A DNA stretch of 64,000 bases. Source: Firm-04 sp045591925 (GTDB lineage Bacteria; Bacillota; Clostridia; Oscillospirales; Ruminococcaceae). The position numbers and the translations under genes are program-made. The DNA is taken from assembly GCA_045591925.1 (NCBI GenBank), contig JAZNTW010000013.1, positions 1 through 64,000 of the forward strand, given 5' to 3'. The notes under the pieces are model-generated. The model was given only the letters and a program-made list of their open reading frames with translations. It searched no databases and was not told the origin of the DNA. Shown one piece after another: positions 32,620-41,501 of the stretch; the stretch's first letter is position 1, and each line of letters begins with the position of its first letter.

Positions 32620-35600
32620 AGTAGCTCCTCGATTTTAATAGTAATACCCAGATCATCAGCTAATTCTTGAATTCTTGACATATCAATCATAGATTTTGTT
32701 CCGGTAGGCACTCTTATGTCAAGAATTCTATCATCACAGAGTATTGTTCCGTGATAGACATCAAAATCTGCTAATTTCTCAGTATATCCTTCGATTATAT
32801 TAAATACTTTTTCGGATGTATACGAAGAAGATGTTGGATCAAGTGTTTTTAGACTCACAACGCTATTTCCATCATGGAAGTCAATGACAGGATAATAGCC
32901 ATTAAACTCGTTTCCGATGTAATACCATGTATTATATTCTGTAGCGGCTAAATATTGTTCGATTGTTTTGCCACGTATAAATGGGTGCAAAGACCACACA
33001 TTTGTCATATCATTAGGCAACTTAGCGACATTATCTAAAAGCATATTAATGCCTTCAGGACCGACTTCAAGATAAGCCTCAATTGCCTCATCTCCGTATT
33101 TAAGGAGATATGAGACTGCCGCTTCCTTATCCGTGGCTGCATTGAGTACATTCACTACTTGTTGGTTGTTTCGAGTAATGAATTCAAGAGCATCAACCCA
33201 TTCATCTCCATACTCCAAAGCAGGTGCTATTGTGTAACTATCAACACCATAGCCGATCATTCTTTCTGCCGAGTGTGTAACAGTGTAAGCATCATCTACA
33301 TTATTAAGTGTACTCCGCACAACATCAGGCTTTAACTCGCTTACTTCGATTTTGCTCTTAAAGAAATTATAGATCGTTCCGCCGTATTTTGTAAGCACAA
33401 ACGAAGTCGTGATCAAGCCGATATTGAATATATTAACGGCTCGTTCTTGCCTTAACACTGCTTGACTTTCGGCATCACCATTATATGCAGCCATTACAAG
33501 ATTAATTGTTCGCATATAATTAACCACTGCCAAAGCGAGACAGGCTAACGAGAAAATGACCATCCCAACGCCGGGAGAGGCTACAAGAACAGATGCTGCT
33601 GTAAAGGCGTTCATAATATTATAAAACGCTCCGGCAGCAACTACAAAGCTCAAGCAGGATGAAACCATTGCTAATATCTGGTCAAAGGAAATACCTGTAG
33701 TTGTATTCCCTCCAGCTATAGATGTGCTTCGAGACAACATATAGACCGATGTGCCGCCGCTCAAATCGTGCAATATATACCCGGAACCTGTCCAATTATT
33801 CAAAGTAATATCTTTTTGAGGGACAATAACGGCATATCCTGCGGAAAGCGCCTCGGCAATAATTGCTTCTGCATTTGAGTTTACATTAAGATCGGAAAGT
33901 ACCCGGTCACTACCGTTATATAGAGTGTAAACATCTATTCCATTATCCTCTGCATATTTTAACACTTCCATTGTGGAAACGCTATCTACATCAAACAAAG
34001 ATTTCAATACGCTGCTTTCTGTATACGATGATGCCATTCCAGCGGATGATCGAAACAGAGTTACATTATCGTTTGAGGAATCCTTTGCCGCACAGCTATA
34101 TGTGTCTCCAATAACATCCACCTCAAAATCGCCACTTTGATTAACGTTATATGTTACTGTGCCAGGGATGTCCTTTCTGATGATCTCAGGATTATAGCCC
34201 ATGAAAGCAACGCTAAGGTTGTGAGAGTAGTATGTATTTGTGCTCTCGGCGATTGAGCGTGTTGCAATATCAAGCTGAGTAAAGTAGTTGTAGCCAATAT
34301 ATTCAAGGACTTTACCAAGGTAATTATCTGCATAAAGGTTGTTTTTGGTAATTGAACCATTTAACGCATTCAAAGCATTTAGCGACGAAGTGGTTTTATA
34401 ATCCGCTATATTTTGATAATCCAACGCGACAGTATAAATACCGCCCACGCACATCTCTTTCGTAAAAAAGTAATCTTGACCGTTAGTGTGAATCTTAACA
34501 ATGGCGTTTTGCAGATTGCCTATTGATGCACTCGGTCCTTCAAGTTTTCTTTGACCATTGATTTTTATAACAGGGCAAAGGTTAACATAGTTAGAAAAAG
34601 GACTGCTCATTAAACCATAGATATTATTGGGGCTGATACCATAATTTTCGTTTTCTTCGGCACTCACCATATATTCTATGGTAATTCGTTTATTATATAA
34701 CTCTGCACTTGAGCATTCAAATGAGTTCCCGCCGAAGGAGATTGATACGATATCTTTGTTCTCGGACGGAACACGATCAAATTCATCAAGATCTGTATAC
34801 TGGTATGGTAATCCGGCTGGAATTGAGGAATACTCTGTTTGCTTTATTTTTCGGCTAACAACATACCCACTTTTCATATTGGAAGCCGAAGTATAGTTAC
34901 TGCGCATAGTGTGTCTGAAATATGCGGCATCTTCTATTGAAGAACTAAAATCAGAACTGTACTGATTAAAAATACTGTCTACAGCTTCGTATTCTTTAAA
35001 ACTAGGATCAAGGAATATATCTGAATCATTGTCTGACAGTTTTACCCACACATGGCTAAATGAGATAGAATCTGTTGCTTTATTATAGGTTGCTGTCGCA
35101 TCTCTTAAAGCAATAATATTAAGTGCAGCGGCTTTATCTACAGCTCCGGTATAATTTATTGCTTGAGTTGATGTAAGTGAAATCTGTCCTGTTACATATG
35201 AGCACTGATATCCTAAATGCTGAAGCATCGCAATCAGTAAGCTTGAAGTATCAATATCGTTTCCACCGTGTTGTTCAAATGTGCCGATTGCGCCCTTTCT
35301 TAAATCTGGGTAGAACTCCACGCCGATACTATTTGAAATATAACCGTATACTTCTTCTGGTGTACCAAGCTTTTCGGCAAGATTGGCAAGTTCTACTGTC
35401 AGGCTTAATTCATTCTGAGAATTGCCTACAAGATTTCTGTCAACTGAGCAAACATCCTCATAGTTTGTCCCAGGAAATTCACTAATCATGGCGAGGAGAT
35501 ACTCGCTCATTAAGAAAACATCATAATAATCAATTTGTTTATTCGCATCAAGGTCAGCTTGACTATTATATGCAGCCCCTGTAAGAATTAACCTCTTTAG

Positions 35601-35801
35601 AAGAGTCATGTCAATTGCATTGATACGATTATCCCCGTTTATATCCCCTGTAATCGGAGTGATGTTTGCTGCGCTCGCAGTAGAAAGGGAAACAATGTTT
35701 TCTACACCAGTTGATGAGGCAACTATCATAACGACAAAAGCAACAATGACCGAAAATACTCTTGAAATGGCATTTTTAATAAGAATCCTCCTGTTTGGCA
35801 C
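32616..35801 (-). CDS. Secreted dockerin-bearing polymorphic toxin with CdiA-type nuclease C-terminus, 1061 aa
   Basis: Domains in order: signal peptide (about 10-44, ending STASA); type I dockerin (52-105) with two calcium-binding repeats, DINGDNRINAID and DLDANKQIDYYD; transglutaminase-like domain (about 165-270) in which the Cys position is Asp182 (GGNDIDTSSLL), with H250 and D265 kept; a long middle part; two hydrophobic helices (about 700-770); and a C-terminal region (939-1061) with RGKTIEQYL, YYPVIDFHDGNSVVSLKTLD and IIEGYTEKLADF. This last block matches the restriction-endonuclease-like CdiA toxin family (catalytic D974, K985 of SLK). The protein is exported and delivers a nuclease to competitors. 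The dockerin could fix it to a cohesin scaffold. The start is uncertain: GTG at 35801 has a poor site, while AGGAGG lies inside the frame at about 35785. Confidence 0.85.
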   Translation of the reverse strand: MPNRRILIKNAISRVFSVIVAFVVMIVASSTGVENIVSLSTASAANITPITGDINGDNRINAIDMTLLKRLILTGAAYNSQADLDANKQIDYYDVFLMSEYLLAMISEFPGTNYEDVCSVDRNLVGNSQNELSLTVELANLAEKLGTPEEVYGYISNSIGVEFYPDLRKGAIGTFEQHGGNDIDTSSLLIAMLQHLGYQCSYVTGQISLTSTQAINYTGAVDKAAALNIIALRDATATYNKATDSISFSHVWVKLSDNDSDIFLDPSFKEYEAVDSIFNQYSSDFSSSIEDAAYFRHTMRSNYTSASNMKSGYVVSRKIKQTEYSSIPAGLPYQYTDLDEFDRVPSENKDIVSISFGGNSFECSSAELYNKRITIEYMVSAEENENYGISPNNIYGLMSSPFSNYVNLCPVIKINGQRKLEGPSASIGNLQNAIVKIHTNGQDYFFTKEMCVGGIYTVALDYQNIADYKTTSSLNALNALNGSITKNNLYADNYLGKVLEYIGYNYFTQLDIATRSIAESTNTYYSHNLSVAFMGYNPEIIRKDIPGTVTYNVNQSGDFEVDVIGDTYSCAAKDSSNDNVTLFRSSAGMASSYTESSVLKSLFDVDSVSTMEVLKYAEDNGIDVYTLYNGSDRVLSDLNVNSNAEAIIAEALSAGYAVIVPQKDITLNNWTGSGYILHDLSGGTSVYMLSRSTSIAGGNTTTGISFDQILAMVSSCLSFVVAAGAFYNIMNAFTAASVLVASPGVGMVIFSLACLALAVVNYMRTINLVMAAYNGDAESQAVLRQERAVNIFNIGLITTSFVLTKYGGTIYNFFKSKIEVSELKPDVVRSTLNNVDDAYTVTHSAERMIGYGVDSYTIAPALEYGDEWVDALEFITRNNQQVVNVLNAATDKEAAVSYLLKYGDEAIEAYLEVGPEGINMLLDNVAKLPNDMTNVWSLHPFIRGKTIEQYLAATEYNTWYYIGNEFNGYYPVIDFHDGNSVVSLKTLDPTSSSYTSEKVFNIIEGYTEKLADFDVYHGTILCDDRILDIRVPTGTKSMIDMSRIQELADDLGITIKIEELL

Positions 35802-35802
35802 C

Positions 35803-35817
35803 TAGGTTTATAACCTA
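35803..35817 (-). promoter_or_regulatory. Palindrome at the toxin transcript start
   Basis: TAGGTT-TAT-AACCTA (35803-35817) is a 6-bp perfect inverted repeat lying about 10-25 nt downstream of the -10 box, where a repressor could block the promoter or a small RNA hairpin could form. Confidence 0.4.
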
Positions 35818-35825
35818 CCATTATA

Positions 35826-35854
35826 ATTATATCGTGATGAAACGCTATCGTCAA
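35826..35854 (-). promoter_or_regulatory. Promoter of the toxin-immunity operon
   Basis: On the minus strand: TTGACG (35854-35849), 17-nt spacer, TATAAT (35831-35826), followed by a second TATAAT. It matches the consensus closely and precedes the 1061-aa gene by about 25 nt. Confidence 0.8.
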
Positions 35855-35981
35855 TTACCTATTGTGTCCACTTGAATGACTGTTTGTCACATATTCCCCG
35901 AGAATTCGGGCGATGTGTACTTTACAAAAGTCATTTATTAAGATATTTCCGGTGTGGCTGGTATCCTCAGAGCGCTTGTTA

Positions 35982-36722
35982 TTATAGATCAATCATACTG
36001 TTCAGAGCTTTCATACGATCTTCGATGCATGTTCTGTAAAAATCGGCGACTACAGGTGGAAACACAGCGTTCAGGTCATTCCAAACCAATCGAAGTTTTT
36101 CTGGATCGATATAAAGGAAGCGTACATAGGTATCAATATACGTTTCTCGCAACATTCGTTTTCCTGCTTTGCTTTTTCGTTCTAACAGATTTATAGCCTC
36201 ATCGCACCTTTTGCCAAACTGAAAGTTGCTTTGGAAGTGATCGAATGGCAGCTGATGATCATTAACAGTACACATTGCACCATAAGTAAGGTCATCCATG
36301 CAAAACGAGATCGCATAATCAAACGAGCACAGTTTTCCGTGTGAAAACGCAAGCTGAAGATTGTCATCTATAAGCAGCAGATCCATTAGCGCCATGTATG
36401 CCATAAAATCTGCAAGGCGCCGATCTTCATCTGATAATGCTTTCAGTTCCTGAACAAATACTCGTTTGAAGTCTTTTTCATAGTTGATGCCGACCTCTAT
36501 TTTTCCTCTATCGTCGATTAGAAATGCATTCGATGTCGGCACTCCTATGAGCTTCGCAACTTTGTGAGCAACAAATTCATTTGTCACATCTGCCGACCGT
36601 GTTTTAACCAAGCAGGAACAGCCCCTTCCGTCTCTTGCAATATAGAGCTGTCCTGACTCTCCAACATGTCCCCGCGAATCCGCATAAGGCGAATATATCA
36701 ATCCTTTTCCATTCACTATCAT
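35982..36722 (-). CDS. HipA-like kinase-fold protein, 246 aa
   Basis: A possible HipA/PI3K-like kinase. GRGCSCLVKTRSADVTNEFV carries a Lys plus Glu pattern of the N-lobe (as in HipA KxxxA...NE). AHKVAKLIGVP is the next helix. ALMDLLLIDDNLQLAFSHGK, then LCSFDYAISF, carries the catalytic-loop-like Asp/Asn and the metal-binding Asp. It is shorter than HipA (about 440 aa), so it is a minimal version of about 246 aa. The partner gene upstream (36787-37953) encodes an XRE regulator fused to a metallopeptidase, 64 nt away. HipA toxins also pair with XRE proteins. The kinase assignment is tentative. Confidence 0.6.
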   Translation of the reverse strand: MIVNGKGLIYSPYADSRGHVGESGQLYIARDGRGCSCLVKTRSADVTNEFVAHKVAKLIGVPTSNAFLIDDRGKIEVGINYEKDFKRVFVQELKALSDEDRRLADFMAYMALMDLLLIDDNLQLAFSHGKLCSFDYAISFCMDDLTYGAMCTVNDHQLPFDHFQSNFQFGKRCDEAINLLERKSKAGKRMLRETYIDTYVRFLYIDPEKLRLVWNDLNAVFPPVVADFYRTCIEDRMKALNSMIDL

Positions 36723-36786
36723 GATCTATTATCACTCCAAAGGCTCTCTCGTAATCCGCACTTTTTCGACATGATTATCAATTCTC

Positions 36787-37953
36787 TCACATTAACCCAT
36801 AAGACTCAGCGAATTTTGCAAGATCCTCTGGCGGGGTAATCTTTATCATCTCAGTCATATACAAGCTGCCGAGCGTTTCAATCTCATCAGGAGTAATTTC
36901 GTAAGCATATCCGTTATGCACCATATCAAATACATGATGAATAATCGACATAAACGGCATCTTCATCTTGTTCAGTTTCTTCTCTAATTCCTCCCAATTC
37001 TCCGTCTCACTGCCTTCCCATGTGTTCATGATTGCAGATAGGTAACGGTGCAGCAGAGATTTAGACAGAGGATTTCCGACTTTCACTTTTTTAGCTAAAG
37101 CATGCAGTTCCTTTGAAATCTCATTCAAGTGCAGTGATGGCTGCTGATATATGATATCCTGCACAATCACAGCAATAAACTCACGCCAGATTGCGTAGCC
37201 AGCATTCATACAGCCGTCATTATATTCTTCAGAGGGAGTTTCCGGAGTGCCGGCACAATAAAGGTCATAGAAACGCTGTCCGGCTTTCCACGCAGTCTCG
37301 ATCTCATGTGTGGTACAGAAGATATGTGCAAGTTCATGGACGAGCATGATCTTGTAATAATCCAGATCAGCCAGTTCTTTCGGAGGATCGACACGAATCA
37401 GTAGCCCGTCAACATGAGCGGGATCGTCAATATCGGTCTGACCTACAAATGCTTCTGCCAAAACAGACTCAAAGTCGCTCATGATACGCTTTTCGGAGTG
37501 AAAGCCGTACTTTTGAGTAAACTCATTATAGACCTCTACGATATTATCCAGTGTACAGAATGCGACCTTGATATTGTCAAGAGAATAGCTTGTCCCAAAA
37601 TAATCGTTATACAGTTCACAGGCTTGCTGGAAAAAAGTTGTGAGCGTTTCCTCGATATCAGTTGTTGCAGATTGTTTGCAGCTGATTTCAATAAATTTGT
37701 TCATGACTTCGCCCTCCGGAAAGAAAGTATAGGGGTCTAATTTGAGAACTGCGCAGATTGCAAGTGCCGTTCTCAGTGTCGCTGTTTCGAGATTGCGTTC
37801 CCCGCTTTCGATACGCTGATATTGTCGGAGCTGCAGTTTTGATGCTTTTGCTACTTGCTGTTGAGATAGACCAAGTTTTTCACGACGGGTGCGCAGTATC
37901 TCCTGACTGGTGATTCTGTCATCATATGCGAGTGGGAAATTGATAAAGTTCAT
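36787..37953 (-). CDS. XRE regulator fused to an M78 (ImmA/IrrE) metallopeptidase, 388 aa
   Basis: The N-terminal helix-turn-helix domain (residues 15-75) has REKLGLSQQQVAKASKLQLR, then QYQRIESGERNLETATLRTA, a classic XRE motif. The C-terminal domain contains KIMLVHELAHIFCTTHEIET, the HExxH zinc-peptidase motif of ImmA/IrrE (M78) proteins, which cleave repressors after stress. It is followed by an acidic helical region. The length is normal for HTH-ImmA fusions. It has its own promoter with a symmetric operator (38033-38081), so autoregulation is likely. With the HipA-like gene it forms a probable toxin-antitoxin or stress module. Confidence 0.85.
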   Translation of the reverse strand: MNFINFPLAYDDRITSQEILRTRREKLGLSQQQVAKASKLQLRQYQRIESGERNLETATLRTALAICAVLKLDPYTFFPEGEVMNKFIEISCKQSATTDIEETLTTFFQQACELYNDYFGTSYSLDNIKVAFCTLDNIVEVYNEFTQKYGFHSEKRIMSDFESVLAEAFVGQTDIDDPAHVDGLLIRVDPPKELADLDYYKIMLVHELAHIFCTTHEIETAWKAGQRFYDLYCAGTPETPSEEYNDGCMNAGYAIWREFIAVIVQDIIYQQPSLHLNEISKELHALAKKVKVGNPLSKSLLHRYLSAIMNTWEGSETENWEELEKKLNKMKMPFMSIIHHVFDMVHNGYAYEITPDEIETLGSLYMTEMIKITPPEDLAKFAESYGLM

Positions 37954-38032
37954 GTGGTGTTTCCTCCTTTTAACGATATACGACCATTTGTCGAACTCTT
38001 GTCAACAACTGTAAAACCGTTTGCTTTGCACC

Positions 38033-38081
38033 AGTATATCAGAGAACAGTGGGATTTGTCAATAGGCAAAATAGACAAATC
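38033..38081 (-). promoter_or_regulatory. Promoter and operator of the HTH-metallopeptidase gene
   Basis: On the minus strand: TTGACA (38062-38057), 18-nt spacer, TATACT (38038-38033). The -35 box lies inside the inverted repeat GATTTGTC (38053-38060) and GACAAATC (38074-38081). Further TTGTC half-sites occur at about 37988 and 37999. This arrangement fits an XRE repressor controlling its own gene. Confidence 0.65.
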
Positions 38082-38174
38082 AAAAGAGCAGTTTTTTATG
38101 CACACAAGAAAAAGGCTCTGTCGGAGAATGCACCACTTCATATGGCGTATTCCCCACAGAGTCTATTATATTTA

Positions 38175-38387
38175 TTATCCAGTTTTCTCCAAGCACATCT
38201 CCGTCAAAGCCTTCTGACTAATCTCCTGTGGCTTCCCATCCGGTCGAACCCAAGCCGCAGCATCCTCCCGCCGTAGGATCAGCGGCATCCTGTCATGAAT
38301 CCCTCGTAAATCACCAACAGCATCTCGTGCGAATATATATCTACTTATAAATAAGCTGCAAGCAAAAGCCGTAGTAACAACGATTGG
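38175..38387 (-). pseudogene. SRAP (YedK/HMCES-type) protein, C-terminal remnant
   Basis: On the minus strand the frame from about 38387 reads PIVVTTAFACSLFISRYIFA, then RDAVGDLRGIHDRMPLILRR, EDAAAWVRPDGK and so on to a stop at 38175. IHDRMPLIL and the following Trp block are the hallmark of SRAP proteins, which protect abasic sites in single-stranded DNA by covalent linkage through their N-terminal Cys. That N-terminal Cys part is missing, and the FACSLF stretch is diverged, so only the last 70 codons remain. The remainder up to the ATPase gene end at 38534 has no gene. Confidence 0.65.
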
Positions 38388-38533
38388 CTCGATTCATCCA
38401 TGAACGTATTGCAATTCTCAATAGGAAAGGTCGTTGCTGAATTGAGTGCGTATCAATTAGAAATCGTTTTTAGGTCAGAGACGCACCCCTATGGTAGTAC
38501 GATTTTTGCAACAAGGGTATTGTAATCTCATCA

Positions 38534-40813
38534 TTATCTTTTCCCTGTCATCATCTGGAAATGCTGCTCCTGATGCATAACTTTAAAAATACGCTCAAAA
38601 ACATCTCGAAGACTATCTACGCTTACCGCAGAAGAATCATAGTATAGACCATCATTAAAACCGGTGGCACCGACATTGAGCATGGCTATCATAGCCGATG
38701 CTGCAATATAGTCTGTTCGATCTTCTGTGCCGTCATCAAGTTCCTTCACAAACTCCTTTTCATTCACGTCCAGGAGTTCGCGTCGCAGATTGCCGCTTTT
38801 AAATCCTACCATTTGAATAAAGTAGTATTCGAGAATTTGTCGCATTATCATCATGAGCGTTTCCGAGTCATCAGTGTAACTATATTCGTGCCAGAGGGTA
38901 TCGTATGTATTACGAACTGGGGAACGATTAACCTTATTTCCACCTGAGAATTTCAGTTCATCCGTACACTCTGCAATACTGGTCTGATTATCTTTGCTCT
39001 TTTTGATTTCAAAGAACGATGCACATTCATAGTCACTAATTCGGTTATAGGTGATTTCTCGGAAGAAGTAGGGGTTATGTGTCATGCAGAAGAATTGGCG
39101 GATGTGATCGTCACTGCCGGTTTTAGTCAGATCGTAGTTATTATAGCAAACTGCGATCATCTCCCGAACCAGTGAGGCAACAATAAAGAGTGAGCTGCTG
39201 TCCATTGAGGATACTGGATCATCAATGATGACTATCTTGTCTACGACCTTGCCTTCATCTGACTGACTGCCCATAACCATGTGGTAGAAGTACAGGAAGG
39301 CTATAAAGTTACGCTCGCCTTCGCTAAGATTCTGTTGCACGACCTCTGGCTTTCCGCTGTTATCTCTTACAAGTTCGTATACATATTTTGCACCGGCTTT
39401 TTCTTGCAAGTAGAATCCGCGGAATCCCGCATTTTTGATTGCTTTGTTAATGTCGTGCATCGCTTTGGTGGTATTGACGGTCTGACTGTTAAGAAATGCA
39501 ATATGACGCTCAATCTCATTTGCATTATCTATGAGTAGCATCGCCTCACTGTTGGCTTTTCTCCATTCTTCGCGATCTGATTCAGTTTTTTCCTTCCAGT
39601 TTGATATTATGTCAGCACATTCTTTCGCCATAAGCCCCCAGACCATCTTGGTGCATTTAACAGTTTGACCGGGAATGTCAGCAAGGACCGCCATATATGC
39701 TTTAATCTCAGCATTAATTTCTTCAGTGAGGTCATTGATATATTTTGAAGTTGAAATAAGACTTTCTATAATGATTGATTCTGCAGGGTTATCCTTCTTC
39801 TTCTGAAGCAAAACAAAGTTTCTTTCTATTATTGCCAGCAGAAGTTGAGTGTGCTGCCTGTAGTCATCTAATTTGCGAGACGGAAAAGGTGATTGAAGGT
39901 TCCTTTGAATCACTTCCTTTGTAGCGTTCATTAAATCTGTGATTTCTTCAATATAAAAATCTAAGTTGGAAAGATCCTTCTTATACTGTTCGTCATAACA
40001 TGTTGCAAGCATTTCCTCAAAATTTTTAGGAAGCTCTCCTTGACAATAAGGGCATTTCCCGCCTGCTTTATCATGGAACTGTTTGTGCCCAGCAGCAACC
40101 CAGTCCATATTACCCAAAGCACGGATAAAAGCAGCAAATTCTGTATCAGACCTACTAACAATCGATTTCCGCATGATTTCGCTCATTGGCTCTATAACTG
40201 ATGGAATGGGTTTGAACTCTGAATATGCTTGCTGATTGGAATCAGAGAGAGTCAGATAGAGTTTAATGCATTCTTCTTCCGTTGTATCCAAAGGTTGTGT
40301 TTCCTCAAGCTTTTTTATGAACTTGATCTTGTCTTTCATAAATCCCGTTTGAGTTGTAGGAAACTTTTTTCTTATAGCTTCGGTTTTCTTCCATACAGTC
40401 GTTATGTATTCTTGCTCGGCTTGTTCATGACTGCTTTTAACCTGAGCAGCAATGGATTGTGCTGCTCTTGCGCGTACTACAAGATCGGCTTTTATTGCAG
40501 CTTGCTCGTCAGCCTCTTTCTTCTTTTGAGCATTGATATCGGAAATAGTGAACACACCCGGAATATTACCATAGCTCTGAATGTTCGCTTTAATAAAGTC
40601 TTCGTTATACACAAGAATCTGTTCATCTAATAGTGGCGCATCGCTCCATGTCAGTAATGCCGAATGATTCTTGAAAGATCTGCCGAGGGTAGATTTGCCG
40701 GTACCGTTTTTGCCATAGAAAAAGTTGAGCATGGTCGGTTGGAATGTTATATTGTGGTAAGTTGGGGCGTTGATTGTAATGCCAGTAATGTAGCGTCTGA
40801 TTTTATTGCTCAT
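38534..40813 (-). CDS. AAA_13 family ATPase (PrrC/RloC-like), 759 aa
   Basis: A large ABC-type ATPase with Walker A GKNGTGKS (34-41), a zinc-hook-like CPYC (254-257) in the coiled-coil middle, the signature LSEGE (496-500), Walker B KIVIIDDP (526-533) and the switch His (MTHNPYF, about 579). This is the layout of AAA_13 proteins, which include the RloC and PrrC anticodon nucleases and several phage-defence ATPases. RxxxE and a later His occur at the very C-terminus (LRDVFERIFKVMHQEQHF), but an anticodon-nuclease centre cannot be claimed. It is the last gene of a four-gene operon whose other members share a GIAVG segment, so it is the probable motor or sensor of a conflict system. Confidence 0.85.
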   Translation of the reverse strand: MSNKIRRYITGITINAPTYHNITFQPTMLNFFYGKNGTGKSTLGRSFKNHSALLTWSDAPLLDEQILVYNEDFIKANIQSYGNIPGVFTISDINAQKKKEADEQAAIKADLVVRARAAQSIAAQVKSSHEQAEQEYITTVWKKTEAIRKKFPTTQTGFMKDKIKFIKKLEETQPLDTTEEECIKLYLTLSDSNQQAYSEFKPIPSVIEPMSEIMRKSIVSRSDTEFAAFIRALGNMDWVAAGHKQFHDKAGGKCPYCQGELPKNFEEMLATCYDEQYKKDLSNLDFYIEEITDLMNATKEVIQRNLQSPFPSRKLDDYRQHTQLLLAIIERNFVLLQKKKDNPAESIIIESLISTSKYINDLTEEINAEIKAYMAVLADIPGQTVKCTKMVWGLMAKECADIISNWKEKTESDREEWRKANSEAMLLIDNANEIERHIAFLNSQTVNTTKAMHDINKAIKNAGFRGFYLQEKAGAKYVYELVRDNSGKPEVVQQNLSEGERNFIAFLYFYHMVMGSQSDEGKVVDKIVIIDDPVSSMDSSSLFIVASLVREMIAVCYNNYDLTKTGSDDHIRQFFCMTHNPYFFREITYNRISDYECASFFEIKKSKDNQTSIAECTDELKFSGGNKVNRSPVRNTYDTLWHEYSYTDDSETLMMIMRQILEYYFIQMVGFKSGNLRRELLDVNEKEFVKELDDGTEDRTDYIAASAMIAMLNVGATGFNDGLYYDSSAVSVDSLRDVFERIFKVMHQEQHFQMMTGKR

Positions 40814-40825
40814 TAGAGTTCCTCC

Positions 40826-41494
40826 TTATTTCACTTCAATTCCTTTGTCTTTAGTGATCTGTATAAGATCACCGTGCCTTATACTCCAATGCTCCTCGTC
40901 AAGCTGATTTCTGACATTGGCTGAGATAAGATGAAAATCCTGTGTATTGTTATTAATCGTTTCCTGCAGTAAATATTTAGTTGTTTCAAACACTTCATAG
41001 TTAAAAATGATCCTTCCAGGTTGCGGCTGAATTTTCGTCAGCCTGCCAAGAAAAGATGGGCAATCTTGAAAGGCAGTTTGGAAACTTTCATTTTTCACTG
41101 TGAAGAGACAGGGCATTTTCAGCAGTTCGTTAATGTGCCGGTCGGATAGCGGCGAATAGTATTCTCTGAGCTGTGAGTCGGTGTACTTTAAAGAAGATTC
41201 TGTACTAATTGAGAAAGAAGAACCGGAGTAGTCTTCGTTATTTAGTACGAACAAATGGAAATGTGTGCGATCAAGTTTAATCCATTCTATGCTGTGCGAC
41301 TTTTGCTGCATTTGGGATTGTTGTTGCATGACTAATGAAATAGCCTGGGCGAGTGTTTCAGGGCATCCTTCAACAACCAAATTTCCATGCAAATTACCTA
41401 CCGCAATACCATTGTCGGATGCAGTAATAGTAGTAGGAACTTGAAACTGTGTCGGAAGCTGAGAGTCTTTAGACTTAACTATCTCATTTTTCAT
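40826..41494 (-). CDS. GIAVG-motif protein of the ATPase operon, 222 aa
   Basis: The N-terminus has MKNEIVKSKDSQLPTQFQV and, at residues 17-33, the shared segment F-x-V, then ASDNGIAVG followed by NLHGNLVV. A Gln-rich linker (MQQQSQMQQKS) leads to a mixed alpha/beta domain ending HWSIRHGDLIQITKDKGI. The N-terminus and this C-terminal motif recur in the next protein upstream (187 aa: MSNVIVKKED...FSV...GDGIAVG and HWTIKKVDLLEVMQDAGV). The two are thus distant paralogues. No enzyme motif, signal peptide or membrane helix. It starts 12 nt before the ATPase. Probably a regulator or adaptor. Confidence 0.7.
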   Translation of the reverse strand: MKNEIVKSKDSQLPTQFQVPTTITASDNGIAVGNLHGNLVVEGCPETLAQAISLVMQQQSQMQQKSHSIEWIKLDRTHFHLFVLNNEDYSGSSFSISTESSLKYTDSQLREYYSPLSDRHINELLKMPCLFTVKNESFQTAFQDCPSFLGRLTKIQPQPGRIIFNYEVFETTKYLLQETINNNTQDFHLISANVRNQLDEEHWSIRHGDLIQITKDKGIEVK

Positions 41495-41501
41495 TTATAC
41501 C

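Noticed and set aside
38534..38640. Anticodon-nuclease active site (RxxxE...H) in the AAA_13 ATPase
   Set aside because: An R-x3-E and a His exist at the C-terminus, but the spacing to the known PrrC/RloC centre is not convincing without alignment.
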